This document shows positions 8,664 to 18,013 of a DNA stretch of 64,000 bases, in pieces (within the stretch, counting starts at the first letter, position 1; every line of letters starts with the position of its first letter). The notes under the pieces were generated by a model, which was not told the DNA's origin, did not search any database, and worked only from the letters and a program-made list of their open reading frames with translations. The translations under genes were made by a program, and so were the position numbers. The DNA comes from G963677085 sp963677085 (GTDB lineage Bacteria; Planctomycetota; Planctomycetia; Pirellulales; Thermoguttaceae). The stretch spans positions 310,001 through 374,000 of the forward strand of contig CAXXFH010000005.1 of assembly GCA_963677085.2 (NCBI GenBank), given 5' to 3'.

Positions 8664-9775
8664 ATGAAGGAACACATTGTACGCCTCAAGGACGAGGCCC
8701 GACAGCATTTGCAGGAGTTGGTGCATACCGGCACGCGATCCGTGCGTGTGGTTCGGCGTGCCTTGATTCTGCTGAAATCAGATGAAGGATTCACGGATGA
8801 GGAGATTGCCGAACACGTTGGTTGCACGGATCGAACTGTTCGCAGTATGCGTAAACGGTTCTGTACCGGGAGTTTAGAGGAAGCGTTGTACGACGCCCCT
8901 CGATCCGGTGCTCCGCCCACGTTTACGCCACGGCAGAAGCAGCAAGTCGTGGCGTTGGCTTGCAGCGATCCGCCGGAGGGCCGCGTCCGCTGGACGCTGG
9001 AACTACTCTGCGTGCACGCCGTGAAACGAGGCTTCGTCGATTCGATCAGCAAGAGCGAGGTTGCGTTGTGGCTGAAAGAGCACGACATGAAGCCATGGCG
9101 AAAAAAACATGGTGCATTCCGAGACTCACCGAAGAGTTTCGCGACAGAATGGAGGACGTCCTCGACCAGTATGAAAAGGCGTTCAACCCGAGAGAACCGT
9201 TGATTTGCATGGACGAGCAGCCGTATCAACTCCTGGACGATACGTGTCCCTTCAAGCCTGCCGTACCAGGCAAGGCGGCTAAGCAGGACTACGAGTATCG
9301 TCGTTGCGGCACGTGCAGTATCTTTGTCGCCGTTGAGCCGAAAGGTGGCAAACGCTTCGTCCAGGCTCGGCGTCATCGCAAACGGGCCGATTTCGCACGA
9401 TTCGTGCGTGATCTGCTTCAGCGTTATCCCAAGGCTCGTCGGATTCATTTGGTTCTCGACAACCTCAACACGCACAACGAAAAGTCCCTCATCGAAACGT
9501 TTGACGCCACGAAAGCGAAGCAATCTCTGCGACGCATCGTATGGCACTACACACCCAAGCACGCCAGTTGGCTGAACATGGCAGAAATTGAAATCTCCGT
9601 GTTGACCAAGCAATGCCTCGGGCGACGGATTCCTACAATCGAAGAAGTTCAACGTCATGCGGCGACTTGGGCCCGCGACCGAAATCGCCGCAAAGCCATA
9701 ATCGACTGGACCTTCAATAACAACGACGCCCGCCGAGTGTTCCCGGAACTATACCGGAAGAAACTTGCTGGATGA
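8664..9775 (+). CDS. IS630-family transposase, two frames probably joined by -1 frameshifting
   Basis: The first frame (8664-9203) encodes an N-terminal helix-turn-helix region (DEEIAEHVGCTDRTVRSMRKRF, about residues 45-68). The second frame (open from 8960 to 9775) carries the DDE nuclease: CMDEQP (Asp about 184 of the fused product), LVLDNLNTH (Asp about 266) and SWLNMAEIE (Glu about 308). The frames meet at seven adenines, 9101-9107, read A AAA AAA in the first frame, a classic -1 slippery site. Slippage gives an uninterrupted MKPWRKK-TWCIP, which matches the family, and a protein of about 370 residues. Without slippage only the DNA-binding part would be made. The stop codon lies within the right inverted repeat. 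Confidence 0.88.
9101..9107 (+). other. Slippery heptamer A AAA AAA for -1 frameshifting in the transposase
   Basis: Zero-frame codons around the run are CGA AAA AAA CAT. Slipping back one base gives AAA AAA ACA TGG and restores the conserved transposase sequence after the lysines. Confidence 0.7.
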
Positions 9776-11099
9776 CGTACTAGGTCTGGAAATACGCCCC
9801 ATTTACCGAAACCCGGACAGCGGCGAGGTTTACCTCGATGTGCTACGAAGGGTTCGCCAACGTGTTACCCGTGCCTTGAAGCAGGCGTTTTTCGCTTTTG
9901 CTCTGGATCGCACGAATGTTCGACCGCAGCACTATTTCGTTCTCGGTCGTAAGTCTCTACCGCAACATGTATGGCATGTGGATCGGCAGTTGGCCGACGT
10001 AAGCAGCCAGTTCAAATTCTTGCTGTTAGTTACGCCGGTAAACGCCGAGCGATCGTGGCGCACTTTTGCCGAAAGTGGTTACGCGAAAGAACCCCGGTTT
10101 GAGTACCGGCCATTGGCCACCGACCCGTTGCTGTTGAAACGCAGACTGCTCGCCATCCGAACTGAGCGAATTGAGGATCCGACGCTAGCACACGTTCTTC
10201 GGCAGACACAGGATGAGCTGGACCGGCAGATTACGATGCTGGATGACATCGGCACGCGCCGATTTCTGCCCGGCAGCTTGCAGGTGTATGGGGGCGTGGA
10301 AGCGCCGCTGTTGGAACTGGCTCACGAACTGCTCCGCCGGTTGCCGGAATCAGGCGAGGAGCAACGCGACACGGTCACCGCCCGTGTATTCGCTCGACGT
10401 GCAAACCGCGAGATCGAGCGTTACCGACGCCAGGTGAAAGGCTTTGCCGCCCGAGCTATTGTGCGCGACGATATCTACGCCGGATTGTTATCGACCGGCG
10501 GTAATCTGTACATCGGACGCGAAACTAAAGTGGCGGCGCGCCGAGTCGAAGCGTTGCTTCAGCACGAAGTCGGCACTCACTTGGTGACTTATTACAACGG
10601 TGAGGCTCAACCAATGAGATTGCTGAAGGTCGGGCTTGCCGGCTACGACGGGCTGCAGGAGGGGCTTGCGGTACTGGCGGAATACCTCGTTGGCGGTTTA
10701 AGTCATGGTCGCATAAGGACGTTGGCTTCTCGTGTGGTAGCAACCGACCTGATGATCCGCGGTACGCCGCTGCCTGAGTTGTTTCGCTTGTTGACAGAAC
10801 AGTATGGTTTTGACAAACAAGTCGCTTACACCATTGCGCTTCGGGTATACCGAGGAGGCGGGTTGACCAAAGACGCGGTGTATCTGCGCGGACTCGTCGA
10901 GATTCTGGAGTACCTTCGCCGAGGTGGTGATGTGGCTCCGCTGTTCGTTGGCAAACTGGCGGCCGACCACATTCCCGTCGCCCGCGAACTGCTCTTTCGC
11001 GGTGTGTTGCGTGCTCCGCCCTTGCGGCCGAGGTGGTTGGACGATCCCCAGTGTGCCGAACGCCTTCAGCAGTTGCGCAACGGCATGACAGTTCTCGAC

Positions 11100-11621
11100 T
11101 TATTGAACGGGTGAGTCTTTGGTGTAGACAACTTTGCTGTCGCCTTCGCAATAGAAGTCGACCAGAGTCGCCTCGCACACGAAGCCGCTTCGTTCGTAAA
11201 ACGCGCGGGCGTTACGATACTGATCTCGGCTGGATGTTTCGGCGTAGACTTTTCTGCCACCTTCGGCCTGGATAAGTCGCTCGGTTTCGTCGAGAAGTCT
11301 GCTGCCGATGCCGCTATGCTGGCATGTGGGATCAACAACGATCCAATACAAATCGTAGCTACCGGTGGTGGCGGGAATGGGGCCGTAGCAGGTGTAGCCG
11401 AGGACCGTGTCGTCCTGCTCGGCCAAAACAAAATAGTAACCGCTGGAAGGGCCCCGGGCGAGTCGTTCTTCGACCAACTCAGCAGCGATATCGATCTCGG
11501 AGGCCGAGAACACGCCGGCTCGCTGGACAACGCCTCGAACGGCAGCCACGTCGTCGGGAGTAATTTCGTGGCGGAACGTAACGGGATGGGTGGATTCGGA
11601 TGCTCGCGCGGATAAGTTCAT
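11100..11621 (-). CDS. GNAT family N-acetyltransferase
   Basis: The 173-residue protein has the GNAT acetyl-CoA fold: YYFVLAEQDDTVLGYTCYG (strands 2-3, about residues 62-80), LYWIVVDPTCQHSGIGSRLLDE (strand 4 and the Q/R-x-x-G-x-G/A pyrophosphate loop, about 90-111) and ARAFYERSGFV (about 138-148). It transfers an acyl group to an amine. It is the last gene of the minus-strand operon starting at kamA, its ATG overlapping the stop of the GNAT-HDAC gene by 4 bp, so it is presumably made together with the ligases. By analogy with AblB, which acetylates beta-lysine made by AblA, the amine of beta-lysine or of a product containing it is a plausible acceptor, but this is inference. It converges with the DUF1704 gene. 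Confidence 0.85.
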   Translation of the reverse strand: MNLSARASESTHPVTFRHEITPDDVAAVRGVVQRAGVFSASEIDIAAELVEERLARGPSSGYYFVLAEQDDTVLGYTCYGPIPATTGSYDLYWIVVDPTCQHSGIGSRLLDETERLIQAEGGRKVYAETSSRDQYRNARAFYERSGFVCEATLVDFYCEGDSKVVYTKDSPVQ

Positions 11622-13357
11622 CGGTTGTCAGCTCCGGAAACGAGCCCTGCAAAGAAATGCCGGGCGTTGATGCCAAGTGTTCGCGTACGGTAGCCCCCCT
11701 CTTGGATGACCAAGGTCGGTTTGCCCAACTCGGCAAGCATTCGGCCATTTTCCTCAAAGTCTTTTGCACCGAGAAGCCATGTTCCGGTTGGATCGCCCTT
11801 GGCCGTATCGAGTCCTAAAGCCACGATCAGGAAATTGGGGCCGAATTGCGCGACGGCCTTCAGCGCTTTGCGCAGCGCGTCGCGGTATTGTTCGCCACGA
11901 ACAATCTCGGGAAGCGGCAGGTTGAGATTAAATCCCTCTCCTGCGCCACTCCCTCGATCGTCGGCAAACCCGGTGAAGTAGGGATACGCGAAGTTCGGAT
12001 GACCGTGGATCGACACAGTCAAGACGTCGCTTCGCTCGTAGAAGATGTCTTCCTGGCCGTTGCCGTGGTGATAGTCGACATCGACGATGGCGACCTTGCC
12101 GAAACCGCTCAGGTAGTGGGCGGCGATGGCAACGTTGTTGAAGTAGCAGAACCCACCAAAGGCTCGTCGCTCCGCATGGTGTCCCGGCGGACGAACCAGC
12201 GCATACGCCAGACGACGACCGCCAAGAATTTCATCCGCCGTGGTCAACGCGCAGTCTACCGCACGCTTGGCGGCGAGATAAGCATTGGAGTTCAACGGCG
12301 TGAACGTGTCGATGCAGTAGTATCCGGCCCGAACCGACAGATCCTTTGGCGGCCGGGCGGCATTGCGAATGGGAAACACGTAGGGATAAACCGATTTTCC
12401 CTTCGGTACGTTGGCGCAGGCTCTGCGCAGATACTCGACGAAATCCGCATCGTGGACGGCCTTGATGTGCCGCTCCGGGTAGCGATGCGGCGAAACCGTC
12501 TGGAAACGCCCCGTAGGCTTCAACTCGCGTCCGATTGCATTGATACGGACTGGCGATTCGACATACCCCCGTTCGCGGACGTGGTGGATGTCGTGCTTGT
12601 CGTTGATCACCAGGGCAATTGCGTCGATGGTGTGGATTTTCGGTGGTTTGATCGGCTTCGGCTGATGTACATACCGCGGGGGACGTTGCGGCAATGGATC
12701 TTCCTGAAACGACTCGACGACCACGTCGACGTACTCAGGCGGGCAAATATGGCCGTATTTACGTTCCAAGATCGCGCGAACGATCTGGCGGGCGAACTCC
12801 CGATCAAGGGGATGCCCCGTGTCCAGCGCGTCGTACATCAGATAGGGCAGACAGCGGTCGTCGGGCTTGATTGGTCTCTGGTAGTCGGTACCCACAATCG
12901 GTCGTACACCGAATCGCTCGTAGAACTTCAGCCGGGCCATGTTCTCTTGAAGCAATGCGGGCTCGTCGCACTCCGCGGGGTCGTCTGGCAGGCACTCGAA
13001 GAACAGACCGCGGGCGCCTAGCGACATTGCTTCCTGTCGCACTCGCTGGTACAGCGCCGCACCGACACCGCGACCGGTCATGTCTTTAGCCGAGGCAATG
13101 AAGTCGAGATAACAAAAACTCAGCTCCGGCTCCTGCATTAGGAACCCAAAGCCAACCACGCTCCCACGCTGCCTTTCGGCCACGAATAGCACGCTGCGAA
13201 ACCGCTGCTTGAACGGATTACGTAACTTTTCCACTAAACCCTCGATCTCCTCGGGGTGAACGGCCGTGAAATGCTCACGGAAGATTTCCTGGGCCTGACG
13301 GATGGCTTGCTGATTGACCGGAAGCACATCATCGTAGATGCGGCGGATGCTGAACAT
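11618..13357 (-). CDS. GNAT acetyltransferase - histone deacetylase-like amidohydrolase fusion
   Basis: One 579-residue chain carries two opposite activities. Residues about 1-160 form a GNAT domain (GFLMQEPELSFCYLDFI, then DMTGRGVGAALYQRV as the acetyl-CoA loop, and LKFYERFGVRP). Residues about 245-575 form a class II HDAC/acetylpolyamine amidohydrolase domain: RPPGHHA (389-395), DVDYHHGNG (426-434; Asp428 and His430 as zinc ligands), LGLDTAKGDP (514-523; Asp517 as third ligand) and EGGY (553-556; catalytic Tyr556). All key residues are present, so the deacetylase should be active. It is cytoplasmic, starts 7 bp after the upstream ATP-grasp gene and overlaps the GNAT gene downstream. A domain that removes acyl groups fused to one that adds them suggests protection and deprotection of one intermediate. 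Confidence 0.9.
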   Translation of the reverse strand: MFSIRRIYDDVLPVNQQAIRQAQEIFREHFTAVHPEEIEGLVEKLRNPFKQRFRSVLFVAERQRGSVVGFGFLMQEPELSFCYLDFIASAKDMTGRGVGAALYQRVRQEAMSLGARGLFFECLPDDPAECDEPALLQENMARLKFYERFGVRPIVGTDYQRPIKPDDRCLPYLMYDALDTGHPLDREFARQIVRAILERKYGHICPPEYVDVVVESFQEDPLPQRPPRYVHQPKPIKPPKIHTIDAIALVINDKHDIHHVRERGYVESPVRINAIGRELKPTGRFQTVSPHRYPERHIKAVHDADFVEYLRRACANVPKGKSVYPYVFPIRNAARPPKDLSVRAGYYCIDTFTPLNSNAYLAAKRAVDCALTTADEILGGRRLAYALVRPPGHHAERRAFGGFCYFNNVAIAAHYLSGFGKVAIVDVDYHHGNGQEDIFYERSDVLTVSIHGHPNFAYPYFTGFADDRGSGAGEGFNLNLPLPEIVRGEQYRDALRKALKAVAQFGPNFLIVALGLDTAKGDPTGTWLLGAKDFEENGRMLAELGKPTLVIQEGGYRTRTLGINARHFFAGLVSGADNR

Positions 13358-13364
13358 GATTTTC

Positions 13365-14462
13365 CTACAAGTTCGCCAAGAGAGGAGACGTTGCCGGAGA
13401 ATCTATCGCGCCGCAAGGAGCCGTTGAATCCGGCATAAGGCGGCCGTTCATCGACTTTGCGTCGGTAAGAATTCGCTGGATCGCTCGACGAAAGGGTATC
13501 GACGCCCGCTCGAGCGCCGCGGCAAAACCGGCGTCGGGCGAAAGACACGGATTGGCGTTTACTTCCAGAATCCACGGTTGCCCCTGGTGGTCGACACGAA
13601 AGTCGACCCGCGCATACCCACGCAGCCCGAACAGTCTCCAGCAGGCACCCGCCAGCATTTCCAGTTTCCGCAAGAGCGAACGATCGGCGTCGGCGAAGCA
13701 GAATGTACGGGGTGTGTGTCGATACTCGAACGAACATTCGTCCCACTTAGCCTGGTAGCCGACGATCCGCGGTTTTTCAGGAGAAAACACCGAGAAATCG
13801 ATTTCGGCAGGTGGCAACACCTCTGGCCCGTCGGACGACGCGAGAATCGAGAGGTTGAATTCCCGACCTTCGATGTAACGCTCGGCAAAACAGGCACATC
13901 CCAGGCGGTCTGCCTGATCTCGTACACGCTCACGAAGCTCCTCTTCGCTGGCCACTTCCACCACGCAGTCATCCTCTAAGCCGACCGAGGCATGTTCGGT
14001 GACTGCCTTGATAATGTAGGGCGAAGTCGGGACGAAACAACACCAGTCGGCACCGTTGGCTTCTTCTCCGCCGTTGAGAGTGGGCAAAGCAAGCCATTCG
14101 GGCGTCGGCAAACCTGCCTGCCAGAGTCGCTCTTTGGCCAGCAACTTGTGGTTGGTTTGCAGGATTGCTTCGGTCGGGGCGCCCGTGTAAGGGAGCCGCA
14201 TCGCGTCGAAAAGTCCGGTTACGGCAAAGGCAAGCCAATCGGAAGCGCCGAGCGACTCAACCAGGTTAAACACGGCCGTGGGGCGAATCGTGGAAAGCCG
14301 ACGGTGCAGGTCTTGGAGATTCAGCGTGGCCGCAACCGCAATCGGCTCATGAGCTAACCGTTCGAGTACCTGAGAAACGGACGCGACTTGAACCAAGACA
14401 TCGCGATCGGCCTCCGTGGCGTCGTCGGGCACCAAGTTGTGGACAATGGCAATTTGCATCAT
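13365..14462 (-). CDS. ATP-grasp ligase related to D-alanine-D-alanine ligase (first of a pair)
   Basis: The 365-residue protein follows the Ddl layout: an N-terminal pre-ATP-grasp domain (IAIVHNLVPDD; AVFNLVESLG near residue 80; LPYTGAPTEAILQTNHKLLAKERL near 107-130), a central ATP lid region (YIIKAVTEHASVGL near 165; FAERYIEGREFNLSIL near 206), and a C-terminal metal site (ARVDFRVDHQGQPWILEVNANPCL near 295-318, with Asp, Glu and Asn ligands). It should activate a carboxylate as acyl-phosphate and join it to an amine. Its start codon overlaps the stop of the second ATP-grasp gene as TGATG. Chromosomal ddl for cell walls is usually elsewhere and single, and the setting argues for a special pathway. 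Confidence 0.88.
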   Translation of the reverse strand: MMQIAIVHNLVPDDATEADRDVLVQVASVSQVLERLAHEPIAVAATLNLQDLHRRLSTIRPTAVFNLVESLGASDWLAFAVTGLFDAMRLPYTGAPTEAILQTNHKLLAKERLWQAGLPTPEWLALPTLNGGEEANGADWCCFVPTSPYIIKAVTEHASVGLEDDCVVEVASEEELRERVRDQADRLGCACFAERYIEGREFNLSILASSDGPEVLPPAEIDFSVFSPEKPRIVGYQAKWDECSFEYRHTPRTFCFADADRSLLRKLEMLAGACWRLFGLRGYARVDFRVDHQGQPWILEVNANPCLSPDAGFAAALERASIPFRRAIQRILTDAKSMNGRLMPDSTAPCGAIDSPATSPLLANL

Positions 14463-15487
14463 CAGCTCCGTATGTTCACTTCAACTAACGCTGCCATGGT
14501 AGCCCGGTCGAATCGCTCGGCGGCCGATTGCAGGATCCGGTCGATAAGCTCCGTGTACCCAATTCCCAGTCGGGTGCATAACATGGGCAAATCCGAGTGA
14601 TACGGATGGAGCCCAGCCAGCGGATTCGCTTCGAGAAAGTGCGGTCGATGGTAGGCATCGGACCGCAGATCGATGCGGCCCGCGTCTCGGCAACCCAGGG
14701 CCCGCCAAGCCTGAAGGGCAATCGCTTCCGCTTCGCGTACTTCCTCATCCTCCTCGGGAAGCACTAGCCGGTATTCGACCAGTTCTTCGCAAAACTCCTT
14801 GTTTTTGTATGAATAGGCTTCCGGTTCGGCGCCGGGAAGCAAGACAATCTCCAGGGTCCCCAAGACTCGGGCGCAAGAGCCCGTGCCGAGCAAACCGACG
14901 GTCAGTTCGCGACCGGGCAGATAGGTCTCGATCAACACCGGCTGCCGATATCGGGTGAGAAGCTGGGTGCAAACCGTTTCCAAGGCGAGGCGGTTGGTCA
15001 GTTTCGACGTCGGCCCAATTCCTTTACCGGTTCCTTCGGCAATCGGTTTTGCGAAGAGCGGGAAAGGAAGGCTCAATGCCGCGAGGTCCTCGGGCGACTG
15101 CACGACCGCGAAGTCTGGCGTGGGTACGCCAGCCGCGCGTACGACCGTTTTGGCCAGCCCCTTATGTAGGCATAGAGCCATCACCAAGGGATCGGAGAAG
15201 GTGTACGGAATTTCATAGGCTTCGAGCATGGCCGGTACCTGCGCTTCCCGCCCGACACCACGGAGTCCTTCGGCAATATTCACGACCAACTCCCAGCGGT
15301 CGCCGCAGGCAAGTCGTTTGGTGAGTTGCCGGGCGGTGCCGATGCGATCAGCCTCGTGCCCCAACTCATCGAGGGCCGCGGCAATCGCATTGATTGTGTC
15401 GGGACGGTCGAACTCGGCCGTTTCTTCCTCGCTGTAGCCGGCCGCGAGGTATTCGTTGCGGAGATCATATGTCAAACCAACGAGCAT
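14462..15487 (-). CDS. ATP-grasp ligase related to D-alanine-D-alanine ligase (second of a pair)
   Basis: From the ATG at 15487 (AAAAGGAAA upstream; the frame is open to 15610 but that part lies in the previous gene) the product has 341 residues. It has VGLTYDLRNEYL at the N-terminus, WELVVNIAEGL near residue 67, FPLFAKPIAEGTGKGI near 145 (ATP-binding Lys), VLIETYLPGRELTVGLLG near 185 and GRIDLRSDAYHRPHFLEANPLAGL near 280, with the Asp, Glu and Asn metal ligands. It is clearly diverged from its neighbour, so the two ligases probably catalyse successive condensations rather than the same one. It overlaps the YkgJ-like gene by 16 bp and the other ligase by 1 bp. Confidence 0.88.
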   Translation of the reverse strand: MLVGLTYDLRNEYLAAGYSEEETAEFDRPDTINAIAAALDELGHEADRIGTARQLTKRLACGDRWELVVNIAEGLRGVGREAQVPAMLEAYEIPYTFSDPLVMALCLHKGLAKTVVRAAGVPTPDFAVVQSPEDLAALSLPFPLFAKPIAEGTGKGIGPTSKLTNRLALETVCTQLLTRYRQPVLIETYLPGRELTVGLLGTGSCARVLGTLEIVLLPGAEPEAYSYKNKEFCEELVEYRLVLPEEDEEVREAEAIALQAWRALGCRDAGRIDLRSDAYHRPHFLEANPLAGLHPYHSDLPMLCTRLGIGYTELIDRILQSAAERFDRATMAALVEVNIRS

Positions 15488-15974
15488 TGCGGTTTCCTTT
15501 TCATGCGGATTTCGCGATAGAGTTGCTCGTGCCACTGCCGAGCAAGTGGAAGTTTCATGTCCAAGACGGTGAGAAGTTCCTGGCCCGGCGACAATAAATG
15601 TATCGGGCATCCCGCGGCCGGTTCATCCTTGATGCCTTGCTCGTTGTAGTCGAAGGGATACAATCGACAGACCAGCGGACGGACTTCGAGCGGCAGGCCG
15701 CATCCCCGTGAACCCAGGAAGAGGCAATCTCCGTTGGCCCGACGTTTGAGCACCCGGCGTCTGCCACGCGGCCCCAACACACAGCGAGCCCATGTGGGGT
15801 CGTCTTCCTGGTTAAGATAAGACGGATCGGATGGAGGACGATACTCGAAAAAATTCTGGTGGTTGCCGAACGTGTTAATTCGATCTACGTCACCAAGCGT
15901 GACGTAGATCTCACGTGTTTGACAGCACGTTCGCATGTGCTGGGCACAACGCTGGCATAGCGATTCGTTCTCGC

Positions 15975-15978
<4 letters not shown>
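15472..15978 (-). CDS. YkgJ-family cysteine cluster protein
   Basis: The 168-residue protein shows the YkgJ (UPF0153/CxxCxxCC-type) cysteine pattern: CQRCAQHMRTCC at residues 8-19, then CLFLGSRGCGLPLEVRPLVCRLYPF near 85-109 and a last Cys near 124. These cysteines likely bind an iron-sulfur cluster or zinc. Its biochemical role is not established; such proteins are often encoded beside radical SAM enzymes or metal-dependent pathways, which fits here, directly after the KamA gene with a 4-bp ATGA overlap. It could supply electrons or protect a cluster in KamA, or act on the pathway product. There is no export signal. Confidence 0.82.
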
Positions 15979-17360
<1,382 letters not shown>

Positions 17361-17478
17361 GGGAATCCTTTCGTCATGTCACGTCAGTACCAAAGGAAAA
17401 TGCATCCTCGCGTCCGTCTGTGGACGTGATTCGGCCCTGGGAGGATCGTTCCGCAAAAGGGAGATTGCGAACCACGAT

Positions 17479-17598
17479 TCAACGTTTGATCTGCGGCGGC
17501 TTGGGCTTCGATGGTCGTACGGCTGTCGCAAGACGGGGTGTCGTCGACTTTGCGGGACACGAGTCCTTCGGGGAGCCGGGCTTCGGGTTTTCGCTCAT
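17479..17598 (-). CDS. Small Lys/Pro-rich hypothetical ORF upstream of kamA
   Basis: A 39-codon frame (MSENPKPGSPKD at the start, VRPSKPKPPQIKR at the end) begins at one of two adjacent ATGs (17601, 17598) preceded by AAGGGA. The same frame is open back to an ATG at 17772, which would give 97 residues, but that start has only a distant AAAGGG. The frame lies between a sigma-54-type promoter and kamA in the same direction. No family is recognised. The short basic, proline-rich product could be a peptide substrate or a leader, or the frame could be chance. Codons in the last 39 positions look more coding-like (Lys mostly AAG, GC-rich third positions) than those before. Confidence 0.35.
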   Translation of the reverse strand: MSENPKPGSPKDSCPAKSTTPRLATAVRPSKPKPPQIKR

Positions 17599-17824
17599 CA
17601 TTAGCAGATCCCTTAGGCGGGAAGAACGCGCCGCTCGCGTCCTGTTCGCATTACCATGGAGGGCCGGCGGCTGGACACCACCGGCATACCGTATCTTGCC
17701 GGAAAACGCTGGCTGGCGAGGCCGAAGTTGCTCAGCCAAGCGATTCCCCTGAACCGGTTCTGGGCAGCTCATTCGTACCGATACCCTTTACGCGTTCAGG
17801 CATATTCCGGCAGCTTCTAACTGG

Positions 17825-17841
17825 AGCATTTTCCATACCAA
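17825..17841 (-). promoter_or_regulatory. Sigma-54-type (-24/-12) promoter for the kamA-ligase operon
   Basis: On the minus strand TTGG-TATGGAAAA-TGCT has the invariant GG and GC exactly 12 bp apart, with TGG and TGC matching the sigma-54 consensus. Transcription would start near 17814, ahead of the small frame and kamA. A sigma-54 enhancer-binding protein is encoded divergently next to it. Confidence 0.65.
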
Positions 17842-17944
17842 TCTCCGCGGGAACGAAGAAACGGTCTCTTGTCCCGTCTTGTGCCGCCTCATGGTCGCCA
17901 AGCCGCCCAGCTTCACGGATCTTTGCTCTCGACAAACCGTGGAG

Positions 17945-17961
17945 TCGGAGTACAATTCCGG
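17945..17961. promoter_or_regulatory. Upstream activator site 1, imperfect palindrome
   Basis: A 17-bp site begins TCGGAG and ends TTCCGG around a 5-bp centre. It matches the outer arms of the perfect palindrome at 17968-17984, 23 bp away centre to centre. It lies about 105 bp upstream of the -24 element of the kamA promoter, the usual place for enhancer-binding protein sites. Confidence 0.5.
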
Positions 17962-17967
17962 CTCGGT

Positions 17968-17984
17968 TCGGAGAGTTTCTCCGA
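17968..17984. promoter_or_regulatory. Upstream activator site 2, perfect 17-bp palindrome
   Basis: TCGGAGA and TCTCCGA are perfect inverted repeats around GTT. The site is about 130 bp upstream of the -24 element and 30 bp before the GTG start of the enhancer-binding protein gene, so it could serve both activation of kamA and control of the regulator itself. Confidence 0.6.
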
Positions 17985-18013
17985 TTCAATGGCTCGAAAA
18001 GGGAAGTCCACCT

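Larger units (their letters stand above)
8619..9782 (+). mobile_element. IS630-family insertion sequence, complete, with TA target duplication
   Basis: The element itself spans 8621-9780 (1160 bp). Its ends are imperfect inverted repeats: GTACGCCTTCCA on the left against GTACGTCATCCA when the right end is read inward, with further matches (TTTC, GGTATA) inside. It is flanked by TA at 8619-8620 and 9781-9782, the two-base duplication typical of IS630/Tc1-mariner elements. Both transposase frames are open and the TA copies are intact, so the insertion looks young. Confidence 0.92.
8036..11114 (+). pseudogene. DUF1704 (QEGLA motif) metallopeptidase gene interrupted by an IS630 element
   Basis: Two parts, 8036-8620 and 9783-11114, join in frame when the element between them and one copy of the TA duplication are removed; the repaired product would have 638 residues. 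The N-terminal part has the family's LPFLCVYRR segment. The C-terminal part has HEVGTH (about residues 456-461; bases 10563-10580), an HExxxH zinc site, and GLQEGLA near 486-490, the namesake motif with a probable third ligand. The eukaryotic DUF1704 protein KIAA0895L/MATCAP is a metallocarboxypeptidase, so this one probably cleaves peptides. The gene converges with the ligase operon, overlapping the GNAT gene by 15 bp. A TTG at 9765 inside the element could still start the C-terminal part with the zinc site. An upstream TTG at 7991 is an alternative 5' start. Confidence 0.88.

Noticed and set aside
9783..11114. The 3' part of the DUF1704 gene as an independent normal gene
   Set aside because: Exact in-frame joining with the 5' part after removal of the IS630 element shows that it is one interrupted gene.
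11846..13021. Plus-strand open frame (391 codons) opposite the GNAT-HDAC fusion
   Set aside because: Antisense of a protein with complete catalytic motifs; no ribosome binding site.
17879..18013. Longer start (ATG at 17879) for the sigma-54 regulator
   Set aside because: It would place both palindromic activator sites inside the coding region and has no good ribosome binding site; the GTG at 18014 has GGGAAG.
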